Below, one piece after another: positions 32,876 through 45,357 of a stretch of 64,000 nucleotides of DNA. Each line of letters opens with the position of its first letter. Position 1 is the first letter of the stretch. Source of the stretch: Coriaria nepalensis (Eukaryota; Streptophyta; Magnoliopsida; Cucurbitales; Coriariaceae). Under the pieces are notes generated by a model. The model was given only the letters and a program-made list of their open reading frames with translations. It was not told where the DNA came from and ran no database searches. Location of the stretch: NCBI GenBank assembly GCA_027186245.1, contig CP114499.1, positions 6,081,001 to 6,145,000 of the forward strand, given 5' to 3'. The translations under genes and the position numbers were made by a program.

Positions 32876-35800
32876 GGGGACGCTGCAGACATGGAGAAAA
32901 GCTTATGGCTCTATCAAGGACACCACCAAAGTCGGCCTCGCCCGTGTCAACAGCGATTACGCGGTGCCCTAATTTTCCTCCCTCTTCTTTCGTTCTATTT
33001 TTTTATTATCCAGTCCTTCTTTTGATTCCAAATTTTCGGTTTCCTTAGATCGTGTTTGATTCGAATTTCTCCTAAATTTAGGATTTGGATGTTGCTATAG
33101 TGAAAGCTACAAACCACGTCGAGTGTCCGCCTAAGGAGAGACACCTAAGGAGTGAGTGATTATGTTCTCAGATCTATTCCGTTTTCCTAGGTTTTTCCCG
33201 TTTTCAACGGGAACATAATTGGACTTTCTTTTGGGGGTTTATGGTTTTTTCTGTCTATTGCAGAGGTTTTGATTGCTACATCTGCAATTCGGCCTCGGGC
33301 TGATGTTGCTTATTGCATTCATGCGCTTTCCCGGCGATTGGCGAAGACTCGTAATTGGACGGTATAGATTCGACTCTTCATGGGCTTAATTTTGATTTGA
33401 AATTGATTAATTAGAGTACCTCTAATTGATTTTCACTTTACTGTACTTGGTTATGTTGCAGTTTTTTCTTTGAGAAGTTATATGAAGTTGAGTATTAACA
33501 TTTCTACTATCTGTATTCAACATATATATATATATATATATGCTCTTAGCGTTCAATTAAGATTCTTTCATTACCTGTCTCTTGCATTACGCTTGTTTGT
33601 ACCTAAGTTAGTTAAAAGTTGCAGTTTTTTACTTTGTGAAATCTATGTCACCTATTGGAATTAGAAATGAGAATATTTAGGCAAAGTTTGCATTCTATCT
33701 AGAGGGTTTCTTTCTTAACACAAGAAGGGTAGAGCCGTGTAGAGAATTAAGTGTTTGGAAAAGCATGAGAGGTGGTGGATGCATGACTTATCTAGTTCCT
33801 CTACTTTAACTTTAATCATATTATTTTACAAAAATTAGTGTGTTACATGTTTTATATTCACTAAAGCTTCTGATTAGTGAATAAAAGTAACGTCCATCTA
33901 TCATTTGACGAGGCCATCCCACTGTTAGAAAGTTGTTTTAGTATTTTATGTTTATTCTTGATCTATTATGTTTTCTGGTACTTCCATCACTCTCAGTATC
34001 TAGTTCATAATTCCTGCTCATTTGTTTGGCAGGTGGCACTGAAAACACTACTAGTGATTCATCGGGCATTGAGGGAGGGTGATCCTACATTCAGGGAGGA
34101 ACTCTTGAACTTCTCACAAAGAGCAAGAATTCTTCAACTCTCGAATTTCAAGGACGATTCAAGCCCCATTGGTTAATTCTTATTCTCTAATTTTTTACTT
34201 TTGGCTCATTCTTCGTCCATCGTTAGGCTTCTTTATTGAAACCTGTTATCATTTTATCTTTTGTCCCTTTCAGCCTGGGATTGCTCTGCTTGGGTACGCA
34301 CATATGCATTGTTTTTGGAGGAACGACTTGAATGTTTTAGAATTCTGAAGTATGATATTGAAGCTGCTAGCTTACCAAGACCTGCTGAAGGGATGGAGAA
34401 GGTATGCCCTAAATGAAGGATATTACTTCACCGGTTAATCAAAATAGCTTTTATTAGGTTGTAGTGAAGTGCTACATTCTGAGATAAGCCTTGCTAATTA
34501 GCGATTTGCTTATAGTTCATATACAGACTAGACCGATAATCACTTCATGTCTTATCTAACCAGGGTTATAGCAGAACCAGGGAACTGGAAAGTGAAGAAC
34601 TTTTGGAGCAATTGCCTGCATTGCAGCAGCTGCTTTACCGTCTTATTGCCTGCAGAGTACTATTCTGACCTTTGTGGACATTTTTTTTTTCCTTCAGGCG
34701 TGCATCTAATCATTTATGATGAGATGCACCGTTTAACTGAATAGTTGTAACATGTACTATATGATTAATAAATGTCTTATACTTTACAGCCTGAAGGTGC
34801 AGCTATTAGCAATTACGTAATACAGTATGCCCTGGCTCTGGTATGTTTTAGATCTTCTTGTTGCTAATCATACCTGCATGAATTTTTTTTTCTTTTTTTT
34901 CCTTTTCTTTTTCCTTCGGTAACACTTTTATGGGTAGAGATGTGGAAAGCTATTTAGCTGTTTGGCTACTAATGATGCCCTCTGTAATTTTCAGGTACTA
35001 AAAGAGAGCTTTAAAATTTATTGTGCTATTAATGATGGAATTATAAATCTCGTCGATAAGGTAAATTGGTTTTGTCATTTAAGAACTGTATTTTTTGTCT
35101 AAGATGAATTTTAATGTTAAACATGCATCTGCAGTTCTTTGAGATGCCGAGACATGAAGCTGTTAAAGCCCTTGATATCTATAAGAGGGCTGGCCAACAG
35201 GTTTGATTCGATTTTGGACGTATTTGACTCTTTCCTCCAGAATTTTGCTTACACCTTTGAGAATGTAGGATTTGGACTTTGGCTGTTTACTGAGACATCT
35301 TTATCTCACTGCAGGCTGGAAACCTATCTGATTTCTATGACACTTGCAAAGGGTTAGAACTTGCTAGGAATTTCCAGTTTCCCATATTACGAGAGGTGCA
35401 ATGCCACTTCAGTGATTTATTGTTATGAATAAAATAAAGATTTTGCCATGTTGCAAGCTTTCATATAGTACGTAACACATGGACATTTAACTTTTTCCAG
35501 CCTCCACAATCCTTTCTTAACACAATGGAGGAGTATATTAGAGAGGCACCCCGGGTGGTTAATGGACCAACTGAGCCGCTGGTTAGTCTCATTTATTCCC
35601 CCCCACAGGGCCAGTCACTGCTTCTGATGATACTTTTTGTATATTGTATCTTGAAATGTGTGTTCTTGTCTATTATCATACATAACAGCTGCTATTGACA
35701 TACAAGCCCGAAGAATCTCCTTCTGAAGACACAAAATTAGAAGGTGAGGAATCAGAGCTTCAGCCTTCGGATGATGTTGCTGTCACTGATGTTGACACTG

Positions 35801-36776
35801 AGGCATCTCTTCCTCCTCCTCAACCTATTCAAAACATCCTAGACACCGAAGATTTATTGGTAAGTATATCAATTTTAGTTTCTCTATATCAGTTTTTCTT
35901 GTCCATACCTTTTTTGATAGTTCATTTCTATTTCTAACTAAAGCTTTTCTTCGTTCCCCGTAATATTTTTTGATGGTGGTTCAGGGATTGAGTTTTACCA
36001 CAGCTGATGTATCGGCTCTCGAGGAAAGAAATGCTTTGGCTCTAGCCATTGTTCCATCTGGACCTGGTAAAATTTCCCATCTTTTCTTCCATCTTTTCCA
36101 CCAAGTTGCTTGAGATAGTTTTCTGGCTTCTTTTTCTTTTCACTAAAGTGAACTCTTTGTCTCAGACATGGCTCCTACATTTGATGCAAATGCTGTTCAA
36201 TCAAAGGAGTTTGATCCTACTGGATGGGAGCTGGCCCTTGTCACTACTCCTAGTAGCAACATCTCATCAGCTAATGAGAGACAGTTGGTATTCTTCTATC
36301 TTCTCTTTCTTTCTCCATGATACTACTCAATTGGTGGATTCTGTTCTTGTTCGAAATCATTATATAATCACGAGTCACATGATACAATTGATTTAATTGG
36401 GCTGAATTATCAGGCTGGTGGACTGGATACACTCACTCTTAACAGTTTGTACGACGAAGGGGCGTATAGAGCTTCTCAGCAGCCCGTGTATGGAGCTCCG
36501 GCCCCAAACCCCTTTGAGGTCCATGATCCATTTGCCTTGTCGACCAGTATAGCTCCCCCTCATTCAGTGCAAATGGCAGCAACAATGGGTCAGCACCAGC
36601 CCAATCCATTCGGTCCATACCAACCAACTTACTCACAACAGCAACCCCAGCAACACATGATGATGGGACCAAGCCCCACAAACCCTTTTGGTGATGTCGG
36701 GTTTGGAGCATTTCCTATGAATCCTGTTGTCCAGCCTCATGCTAGTAACCCTTTTGGAAGCACTAGTCTGCTGTAG
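32874..36776 (+). CDS. ANTH-domain clathrin assembly protein (AP180/PICALM-like)
   Basis: Adaptor that binds phosphoinositides and clathrin at endocytic sites. Fifteen exons join in one frame to 566 residues: 32874-32963, 33082-33151, 33264-33361, 34033-34171, 34274-34401, 34564-34656, 34790-34840, 34995-35060, 35135-35200, 35315-35395, 35501-35581, 35689-35859, 35985-36066, 36166-36287, 36414-36776. All introns are GT-AG. The ANTH domain occupies about 25-320: [79 protein letters not shown] and [13 protein letters not shown]. The C-terminal tail is disordered and acidic, with four NPF motifs in the last exon (PNPFEV, PNPFGP, TNPFGD, SNPFGS); NPF motifs bind EH-domain proteins. It resembles the Arabidopsis At5g35200 type. 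No lesion seen; length is normal (about 540-600). Confidence 0.93.
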
Positions 36777-38228
36777 TAAAAACATTTGTAGCAACAGAGG
36801 ATTATGAAGTTGATGGTGAAGTAGGTTTCGGCGCATGTTGGCTGGGAAGTCGGGAGTGGAGTTTAGTTGTGATGATAATGTTTGATCCGGAAATATATAA
36901 AGCTTTCTACATGAAAATATATGTTGGGATTTGACTGTAATTGTCAGCGAGTGAATGGAATAGTAAAAGGTCTATGCATTTGTGAATGAAATTCGGGACC
37001 CCTTGTTTTTTCCTTTTTTTTTTAATAGTAATTTTGAATATATTTTTTTCATTTTCCCTTTATACTTGTAGAACGTGCTTGGAATGAGGAAATGTGCTTT
37101 TGAACAATTTTGATGATTTTTCTTTATATATATAATAAAGAAATCCCGTGATCTGGCTGAACATCTTCACAGAAAAAGTACTCTTTGTTTTTTCGTAGAG
37201 AGAAATTTATTTCTGTGCTATCTTAAAGTGTCCTAATCTATAAGTTTTGTCATCACAATTTTTTAATCTAGTAAATCTAGGAAGATCAAAACTAGAGCAG
37301 AAGATATTATTACACTTATTGGAACAACAATTAAGATTGGCTAAAAAATTTAGACCCGTTAAGTTCTCTATGTATATATATGGGTGAGATGATGACCATT
37401 TGTAGCGATATTATTTTGATGTTTCTGATTTCATGTAGAAGAATGGGAGGGATCTTAAACTTGTTGGCAACTATTTGAACTAAAAACACAAGGAATTAGA
37501 TTCAATATGAACATTTTAAAACTGATATTCATTCCGCTTGTATGCTAGTCATATTAGCCCAAAAAATCGAGTGAGCCGGAGAAAGCTTTCCTTGATAATC
37601 TCTGAAAATGATACCCCCCCACCTAAACTTCCTGAATCGCCCTTACATGCTAATCATACGTGAAGGAGGAGACCATTTAAGTCAGTATGCAGGCTAACGT
37701 GAAATGAACAAAGTAAGGTAGAGATCTTAAAATTGTCTGAAATAACACACGATCAAAATGTTTAACATACAAGTATTACACAGAAACGAAAATTTATGGG
37801 GTAAGATTGAAAGAAGAAGATGTTTACAAGTATCAAAGTGCAAATTTCTTGATTTATACATTTAAAAGAATGCATGATGAGTATAGTATGGTCGGACCGA
37901 CCTGTGTTTACCATTAATCAAACAAGGTCTACTCTATGATTTTAAAAATTGTACTCTAAGATACAGAATTAATTTTCTTGCTAACTAATATGTCTTTATA
38001 ACCACGCCAAAATCTTAATATATGATTTCCATGGGACCCATTTCCCGTATAACATTATTTTATATCTTCACGTAAATTTTAAATATTCTCAAATTCAATT
38101 TATTGGTCTCCCTATCATGAAATTGTCAACCCAATAACATCATTTTAGAGCTCCTGGCACACAGTTTTAGACCATTTTAGGAGCATGCCAAATTATTATA
38201 AATATATATAGGTATATTATAATTATAA

Positions 38229-38268
<40 letters not shown>

Positions 38269-38419
38269 TATTAGTCGTTATACACGAGAATGAAGTTTGT
38301 AACATATAAATATTTTTCTTATATACATATAATTATAAATATAATTTTTTTAGGTTAATTTACTTTTTGGTTAAATTTTTATATATTCATTTATATTTAT
38401 ATGTAATATTTAATTAAAA

Positions 38420-38457
<38 letters not shown>

Positions 38458-38690
38458 CTAAATAAGATTTTTTAATTATTATAATTAAAATTTTAATAAT
38501 ATTATTAATATGACATATTAATATATTATATCATCTTATTATAAAATATATTTATTATTTTTTCGTCTTCATCTTCATTATTTTAATTTTTCTAATATAT
38601 TTTCAGAATATATGGTATACCACGGTTTAAAGTGCATATCTTCAGAATGTAAGTGGTAGAGATGAGTAGCTTAACATTGACTTAACCATA
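36777..38690. other. Intergenic; 3' flank of the ANTH gene and AT-rich DNA
   Basis: Contains the 3'UTR and polyadenylation area (36777 to about 37000). Pure (TA)n runs lie at 38236-38264 and 38424-38455. No coding frame with a domain. Confidence 0.6.
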
Positions 38691-39200
38691 TCTAGTAAGG
38701 TTCTATTTCTCCTTTTTGTAATGCCATTCCACTATGGTGTTCCAAGTGTTGTAAGTTGAGATAGAATACCATGCTTTAGCAAATGATCATTGAACTCAAA
38801 ATCAAGGTATTCGCCTTCTCGATCTGATCAAAGTGTTTTAAGTGATTTTCCTAATTTTTTTCAACTTCTGCTCGACATTCTTTGATATTAGGTATATATA
38901 TCTGTATCTTGAATAATCATCAATGAAGGTGATGAAATATTCATAACCACCTTTTGCTTGTACATTTATAGGACTGCAGACGTCACTATGTACTAACTGA
39001 AGTGGTTCTTTGGCTCTTTGGCTCTTTGGTCCTTTGTAGAGAAAGGTCTCTTAGTCATCTTTCCTTCTAGACAAGATTCACAAACCGAAAGAGTACCAAC
39101 AATTAGCTCTTTTAAAGGACCATCCCTTACTAACCTGTTTATCATATCAAGATTGATATATCATAACCTAAGATACCAAAGATATGTATCATCACTTTAA
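38690..39200 (-). pseudogene. Copia GAG-pre-integrase/integrase fragment
   Basis: Minus-strand frames read RDGPLKELIVGTLSVCESCL followed by EGKMTKRPF (GAG-pre-integrase end), and further on AEVEKN...HFDQIEKANTLI- and HLEHHSGMALQKGEIEPY-like pieces that match the integrase core (usual text: LKTLRSDxGGEYxS and TPQQNGVAERRNRTL). Stops and frameshifts are frequent. No LTRs were found around it. Confidence 0.7.
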
Positions 39201-40839
39201 GATCACTTTTATCAATTAGCTATTTTTGCCATTTGTTCGATTTATGATTTGCTATTTTAAATAATTATGAATTATTTAACGATCATTCATTTAGTTTAAG
39301 CAGATAGAGTCCGTTAGTTTATTTTACATGACAAATGTCGGAACCATTCTTGAGAATTAATATATTTTCTTTTAGAATCCTTTAAAAAAAATTGAAAAAT
39401 TATCCCCGAGGGGAGAAAAACCCCTCTAATTTCTTGAGAAAAAATAAATCAAAATAATTCTTTTTTTTTTTGGTAAGAAAATCAATCGAAATAATCTAAT
39501 TTATTCATCATATTGATTCTATTTTTTCTCACGAAGAACCAAATTGAATCAATCTAGTTCATTTTCCTCATTAAGAAGATGAATCTGAATCTTGAAAAAT
39601 GAAGGGACTAGACCTCCATTGGATGTATGGTCTGATTTTTATTTTTTTCTTTCAAGATTCAAGTTCATCTTATTAAAGAAGAAGATGAATTGAATCGATT
39701 TGATTCGGTTCTTCGAGATGAAGAACTTAATCGATCTGATTTGATTCTTTTGAAAGGAAGAACTTAATCGATTTGATTCGATTCTTCAGAAGAAAAAACA
39801 TAATTGATATGATCGATTTCATACAAAAAATCGATTCGATTTGGATATCATGCGAAAAAATCAAATTATTTTGATTAATTTTGTTAGAAAAAAAAATGAA
39901 TTATTTCGAATTATTTTTTCTCAAGAAATCAGACATAATTTCATTTTTCTCCCTGATTTTTTCATTTAAAAAAAAAAGAAAATTTGGATTATAAAAAAAA
40001 TAATAAATTAATATGAGAGAAAAGTGAAAATAACAAAATATTAAAGATGAAAGAATAAGAAATAAATTTTTTTTTAATGATATAGTATATTATTCTGATA
40101 CCATTTCTTAACATCTGATCATAAGATTAAAAAATCTCATTTAATCTATATATAAACAAAAAAATTAATTCAAAAATTAATCTCTTCTTTTTTTTTTTTT
40201 CTCTTTTTAAACGAAAAGAATAGTGATGCACGTAATTGGACTCTTTCATTTAAATGAATGCAATTTGTAATTGAAAAGATCTTTAGCGGCTAATTAATTC
40301 AATTTTAGGTAGAAAAATGTGGACGAGTAGGGCAATATATGAATCTTCTGGACCTCTTAATTTTAAAGATTTAAAAATTAATTATTAATTAAACAAGAAT
40401 AAAGCAAAAGCAAGCTCAAGAGGCAAAGTAGAAAAGTGAGATTCCCTCACAATGTGGAAAAATTAAAGGTTGTGTTTGTTTCAAGTTTTTCTAATTTAAT
40501 GACTTTAATTTAACCTCTTCTTTTTTTTTTTTTAATGTATAGAAGAAAATAATAATTTTTTAATAAAATAAAATAAAAAGATCTATATATTGATATTGGA
40601 AAAAAAAAATTTAAAATCCAAATAATAATAATAATAATAATAAATAAATAAATAAGATTCTCTTGTCTCAATCTACTTTGGTTGCCGTTCCTATTCACCC
40701 TGCCTTTCTCTGTAGTCCAAAAGAAATCTCCTCCTTCTTCCTCTTAGGAACATTTTTTATATTCTCTTTTTCTCTTTCTCCTTCCTCTGTACATTTCAAC
40801 AAAAAGAAATCATAGTATCAATCAAAAGATCATCAATCC
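39201..40839. other. Intergenic and 5' region of the MyoB gene
   Basis: AT-rich DNA with poly-A/T tracts. An AATAATAATAAT microsatellite is at 40620-40645. The last 150 bp before 40840 are pyrimidine-rich and leader-like. Confidence 0.5.
39680..39830. repeat. Tandem repeat, about 38-bp unit, roughly four copies
   Basis: The phrase GAAGAACTTAATCGATYTGATTYGATTCTT recurs in changed form at about 39680, 39720 and 39757, with further decayed copies beyond. The units are rich in ATCGAT and GATTCGATT. Confidence 0.7.
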
Positions 40840-43507
40840 ATGGCTTCCAACAAGTTTGCCACCATGCTACACATAAACACCAACCAGATCACTCTTGTTC
40901 TAATCTACACCTTCCTTGAGTGGATTCTAATCATTCTCCTCCTTATCAATTCCCTCTTCTCTTACCTGATCTCGAAATTCGCTAAATATTTCGGCCTCAA
41001 AGCGCCCTGCATCTTATGCTCTAGACTTGATCATCTCTTTGAACCTAAAAACAACCATAATTCTTTCAAAGATCTTGTCTGTGAAACTCATGCCATACAG
41101 ATTTCTAACATGGGTTATTGCTCGAATCATCAGAAGCTATCCGGTTTTCGAGACATGTGCCCAGATTGCTCGTCTTCTTCTTTGAAGCTTAGTAATAGTA
41201 ATAATAATGAGAATGACTGTTCTGAGTTTTCGGATAAATTTGCTTTTTTCCCATGGATGAACAAGATTGAAATGGTTGAAAATGGTGAGGAAGAGAATTT
41301 GTTGGTCAAGTGTTCTTGCTGTGGACAGAGCTTTGATCACCAATTTTACCCTCCTTGTTTAGTGGTCGATCCCTCTTGGGGGGTTTTGGGTTACAGGCAG
41401 AAGCATAAGCATAATTTGATGATCGAAGAAGAAGAAGAAGATGGTTTGGATCGAAATGGAACGAAATTCGTGAAGGAACAAGGTGAAGATGGGAAGGATG
41501 TTGAAGAAGAAAACGGAGGAATTCAAGTAAGGGAAACTGAAGTAGATGAAGAGGAGAAAGAGTTGGTGAAAGAGGAGGAATTGATAGAAGAGGATTGTGA
41601 CAGGAGAATGAGTAAGATTGATTGTAGTAAGAATGCTTATTCGGAAAGCGGATTTCAACACTTGGAATTTTACATTGGAGGTGAAGATTGTCAGCTGATT
41701 CCAGTCGAATTGATCGATTTTATGGAAGCTCAAATCGAAACCAAACAGAAAGGAAAAGAGGAAGAACATGAATATTATGGTGGGGAAGATGTTGTTCTGG
41801 ACTTCGATATGAATTTTGAGGCCCAATTTGAACCACTAGTGGCTTCATCTGCTAAAGAAAATTTATTAAAAGAAGAAAATGGGTTTGAAAAGCATAAACC
41901 ATCTAATGAAGATGCACATGATCATCAAGGTATTTGTTTGATTGATCTTGAACTTATTTTTTATTGAGCTTATTGTCTTCTGAAGGTTTTTTTTTTCTTG
42001 CCCTCGCTTGACAAACTAGTAGATGATAATTTAGTCGTGATTGATGAAATTGAAGCCGAGATTTCAATAGGAACGGAGATTCCCGAGCAAGAACAAGAAC
42101 ATACTGGTGAGCTTCACTCTAAAGACTATCTAAACATTCTAGAAGATCATTCAACATCTTCCGGATTATTTTTTGATAATTTAAACGGTAAGCCTCAACT
42201 TTCTACTTTTCACATTTCGGCACAAAATCTTCTTACACTAATCTATTTTTTTATGTTACTAATAAGATTCTAAGCAAGATGAAGAAGAGATCATGGTAAA
42301 ACTAAAGACCTTAGTAGTGGAGCCAAATGAGGAAGCAATGAGTCATCATCAAATCCAATCAATATCGGAACACGAGGAAAAGTCTGGAACGGAAGAATCG
42401 TTGGATGGGAGTGTGATGAGCGAAATCGATAGTGGAGATGGGGCTGTCACAGCCGAGAAATTGAAAGATGTTTTGAGATCCAAAAGGAATGCATTGGACG
42501 CTTTATATTCTGAACTAGAAGAAGAGAGAAGTGCTTCTGCCGTGGCAGCTAATCAAACAATGGCGATGATAAATCGGCTTCAAGAAGAAAAGGCAGCAAT
42601 GCAGATGGAAGCATTGCATTATCAGAGAATGATGGAAGAGCAATCGGAGTATGATCAAGAAGCCTTGCAGCTTCTGAATGAGCTTGTTGTGAAGAAGGAG
42701 AGAGAGAAGCAAGAGGTGGAAAGAGAGGTCGAAGTCTATCGAAAAAGGGTCGAAGATTATGAGGCGAAAGAGAGAGCAGTTAGGTTGAGAAATATGAAGT
42801 GTACTTCTTCTTCTTCTTCAAGCTCTAATTGTAGTCACTGCTGTGAGGATAGTGATTTTGGGTTATCCATCGATTTAAATAACAATAGTGAGGTTAAGGT
42901 GGAAAACAGATTGCTTGAAAAAAAAGAAACCGGAAATTACCAAAACACCCCGGCCGACGAGGTGTTGTGTTTGGAAGAATCATTGGAGGAAGAGAGACAA
43001 TCCATTCTAGAGCATTTGAAAATGCTTGAAGAGAAGCTTTTCACATTTACTGATGGAGAGGAAGATAAGCAATTTTTCGAGCATGAGAATGGAAATGGCT
43101 ACCATGAAACCTCTGATGGGTTCGGTAATCGTCAAGAAAAGAGGTTCATGGTGCCAAAGCCGAAGAGGCTTCTTCCGCTTTTCAATGATGCTCTCGAGGA
43201 GGAGGAAGAAATCCAAGACGGTGAAATGAATGGAAATGATGAAATGTTTGAGCATGTTTCAATGCCAAAGTCATTGGATTTTAAGTATGAACATGAGTTC
43301 AAAAGGGTTGCAATTGAGGAGGAGTTTGATCATGTATATGACAGACTACAAGCACTAGAGGCAGATAGAGAGTTCCTAAGGCATTGCATTGGATCCTTGA
43401 GAAAAGGAGGCAAAGGGTTGCATCTTCTCCAAGAGATTTTACAGCATCTTCGAGATCTGAAGAGCGTCGATCTTCGCGTTAAAAACGCCGAAGATGGTCC
43501 TGTCTAA
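40840..43507 (+). CDS. Myosin-binding protein (MyoB, DUF593/GTD-binding domain)
   Basis: Membrane receptor that binds the globular tail of class XI myosins and links vesicles to actin streaming. Exons 40840-41929, 42020-42187 and 42279-43507 join to 828 residues; both introns are about 90 bp with GT-AG ends. An N-terminal hydrophobic anchor lies at about 17-46 (LVLIYTFLEWILIILLLINS), followed by the family signature GLKAPCILCSRLDHLFEP and Cys pairs (MCPDCSS, VKCSCCGQSF). A long acidic, disordered middle part follows. The DUF593 domain is at about 478-582 (KLKDVLRSKRNALDALYSEL, AANQTMAMINRLQEEKAAMQ), a predicted coiled coil with YQRMMEEQSEYDQEAL. A C-terminal coiled coil includes VYDRLQALEADREFLRHCI. 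No lesion seen. The class (MyoB1-7) was not determined. A GTAATC...GCAG pair at about 43532-43633 suggests a possible 3'UTR intron. Confidence 0.93.
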
Positions 43508-45357
43508 AAAACAAAACACAATGAAGAAAAACAGGTAATCTCTTCTGACCCTGAATTCTAATTAGGATTATATTGGTACTATGAATCAAATTGGTCTCAA
43601 TTCCTACTTTGCTGAGTTCTTGCACAAATGCAGATACATATCATATGGATTTGGAAAGAAGCCCCAACACTAGCGCTTCATCATCTTATGACAGAGGTTA
43701 GGCTTTTTAGACATTTAAAAAAAAAAAAAAAGGTGGGGTTGTGTCAATGTACGCCCTTTTGAGGGCAAAAATGGGAATGGATGAGTGTATTGTGTGTGAG
43801 AGATAGTGAGGTGTATCCATTCTGTCACTTATTTGTATTTTGTGAGTTGGATGAGAATGAGATCCAACAATGATTTCACTTTCCGAGGTACATACCATGT
43901 CATGTAGCTTGTTACATGTTTTTAAGACAAGGTTGTCTCTGTCACTTGTTAATGTAATTTTTATTTTATTTTTATAAGTAAAGTTAATAAAAAAATTAAT
44001 TTTTTTATTAATTAATTAATTTTTTCATTCAATTTTGCATCATTTAGCAAATGGGGATTTGTTTATTTGTTCAAGAGTACTACATTTTGTCCATTTGTAA
44101 GTATCAACAGTGAGTTGTTGTTTATAACTTTATACTCTGTTTTGGCACATACCTTTCACCTTCTACTCTAATTCCTTGTTTGGTTGCTTTGTTAATATAG
44201 TTAATATTATTACTATTTTATGCTCGTGTATGTGATGAGCAAATGGAAATAATAATTACACCCATAATTAAGAATAATTTTAGTTTTATTAATGTTTAAT
44301 TATGCGTAAAGTAAACAACAGCTTGGCAGAGACCAAAAGCAGCCAAATAGATAAATATATTCCACCTACATACAATATATGTATATTATATGTTACTATG
44401 TAACCATTCCATTATTTGTTTTAAGTATATATATAAAGAGGATTAAGCAAATGATTAAGCCGGTTAATTAAGGTTAAGCAAAGTGTTATCATGTATTCAA
44501 AACAAATTTGAACATGATCTCTTTTCTAATCATCAACTGTGAACTAATTTTATCCTCTTACTCACCCATCAATTAACGAAACCAACTTGTATTTAACTTT
44601 TTGTAAGTCAATACATAAGTCAATATTCAATATTCAATATTTAATATTTAATATTTAATATTAATTTAAATTTTATTTAAAAGTATCAGCATAAATAAAT
44701 AAATGAGTCATGAGTCATGACAATGACGTAAGTTAGGACTTCTTGTTTTGGGGTTTTGGTCCCAGAAAATTTACTAGTACACACCTGGTCAATATACAGC
44801 CTTAAAACGCCGAGTCAGGTCAAAACGATTTATTTATATATTTACCGGAAAAGTAATATCAACTTTGCTTGGCTGCTACTGACTTTAATGAAATTTTTTT
44901 TTTTTTCAACTTTAGTATAAAAAATTTACTACTGGCTGAAATTGTGTGACTAAATTCAATTTTAATGTATATTAACTATATAATATAGTAAATTTTTTTA
45001 TGGGACATTTTCAATCTTTCTGATGGAGTGTACTAACAGCTGTGTTCGTTGACATCTTCTCTCACGTGCTAAGTAATGCAAGAACTGTTCGTCAAATGAC
45101 AGGATGACTCCCTTAGTCAACGCGTTTATCTAATCTTTTTATGTCTGCAGAAAACGTTTGTTCCTTCTCTTCCTTCCCACATCCCACCGATCAAGAACAA
45201 ATCTTGGCGCGCACGACACCTCTTCGCTTTTCCTCTCCTATCTTCCTCTTCTACAAGATTTTTACCCCTTTTTTTCTTGGACTTCAAGGAAAACCATATT
45301 GTATTAAGACCTTATCTCACTAGTTTTTCTCTAATTTCCATGAGCTGAAAAGGGAGC
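43508..45357. other. Intergenic, no gene seen
   Basis: 3' flank of the MyoB gene, then AT-rich DNA. A 7-bp tandem array (CAATATT three times, then TAATATT three times) lies at 44621-44662. The stretch 45040-45350 is likely promoter and leader of the kinase gene; a TAGTCAACGCG phrase (45115-45125) holds a W-box core (TTGAC on the minus strand). Confidence 0.5.

Noticed and set aside
41359..41826. 155-codon minus-strand frame
   Set aside because: Antisense to the acidic GAA-rich region of the MyoB gene, which reads as Phe/Leu-rich text in reverse; not a membrane protein gene.
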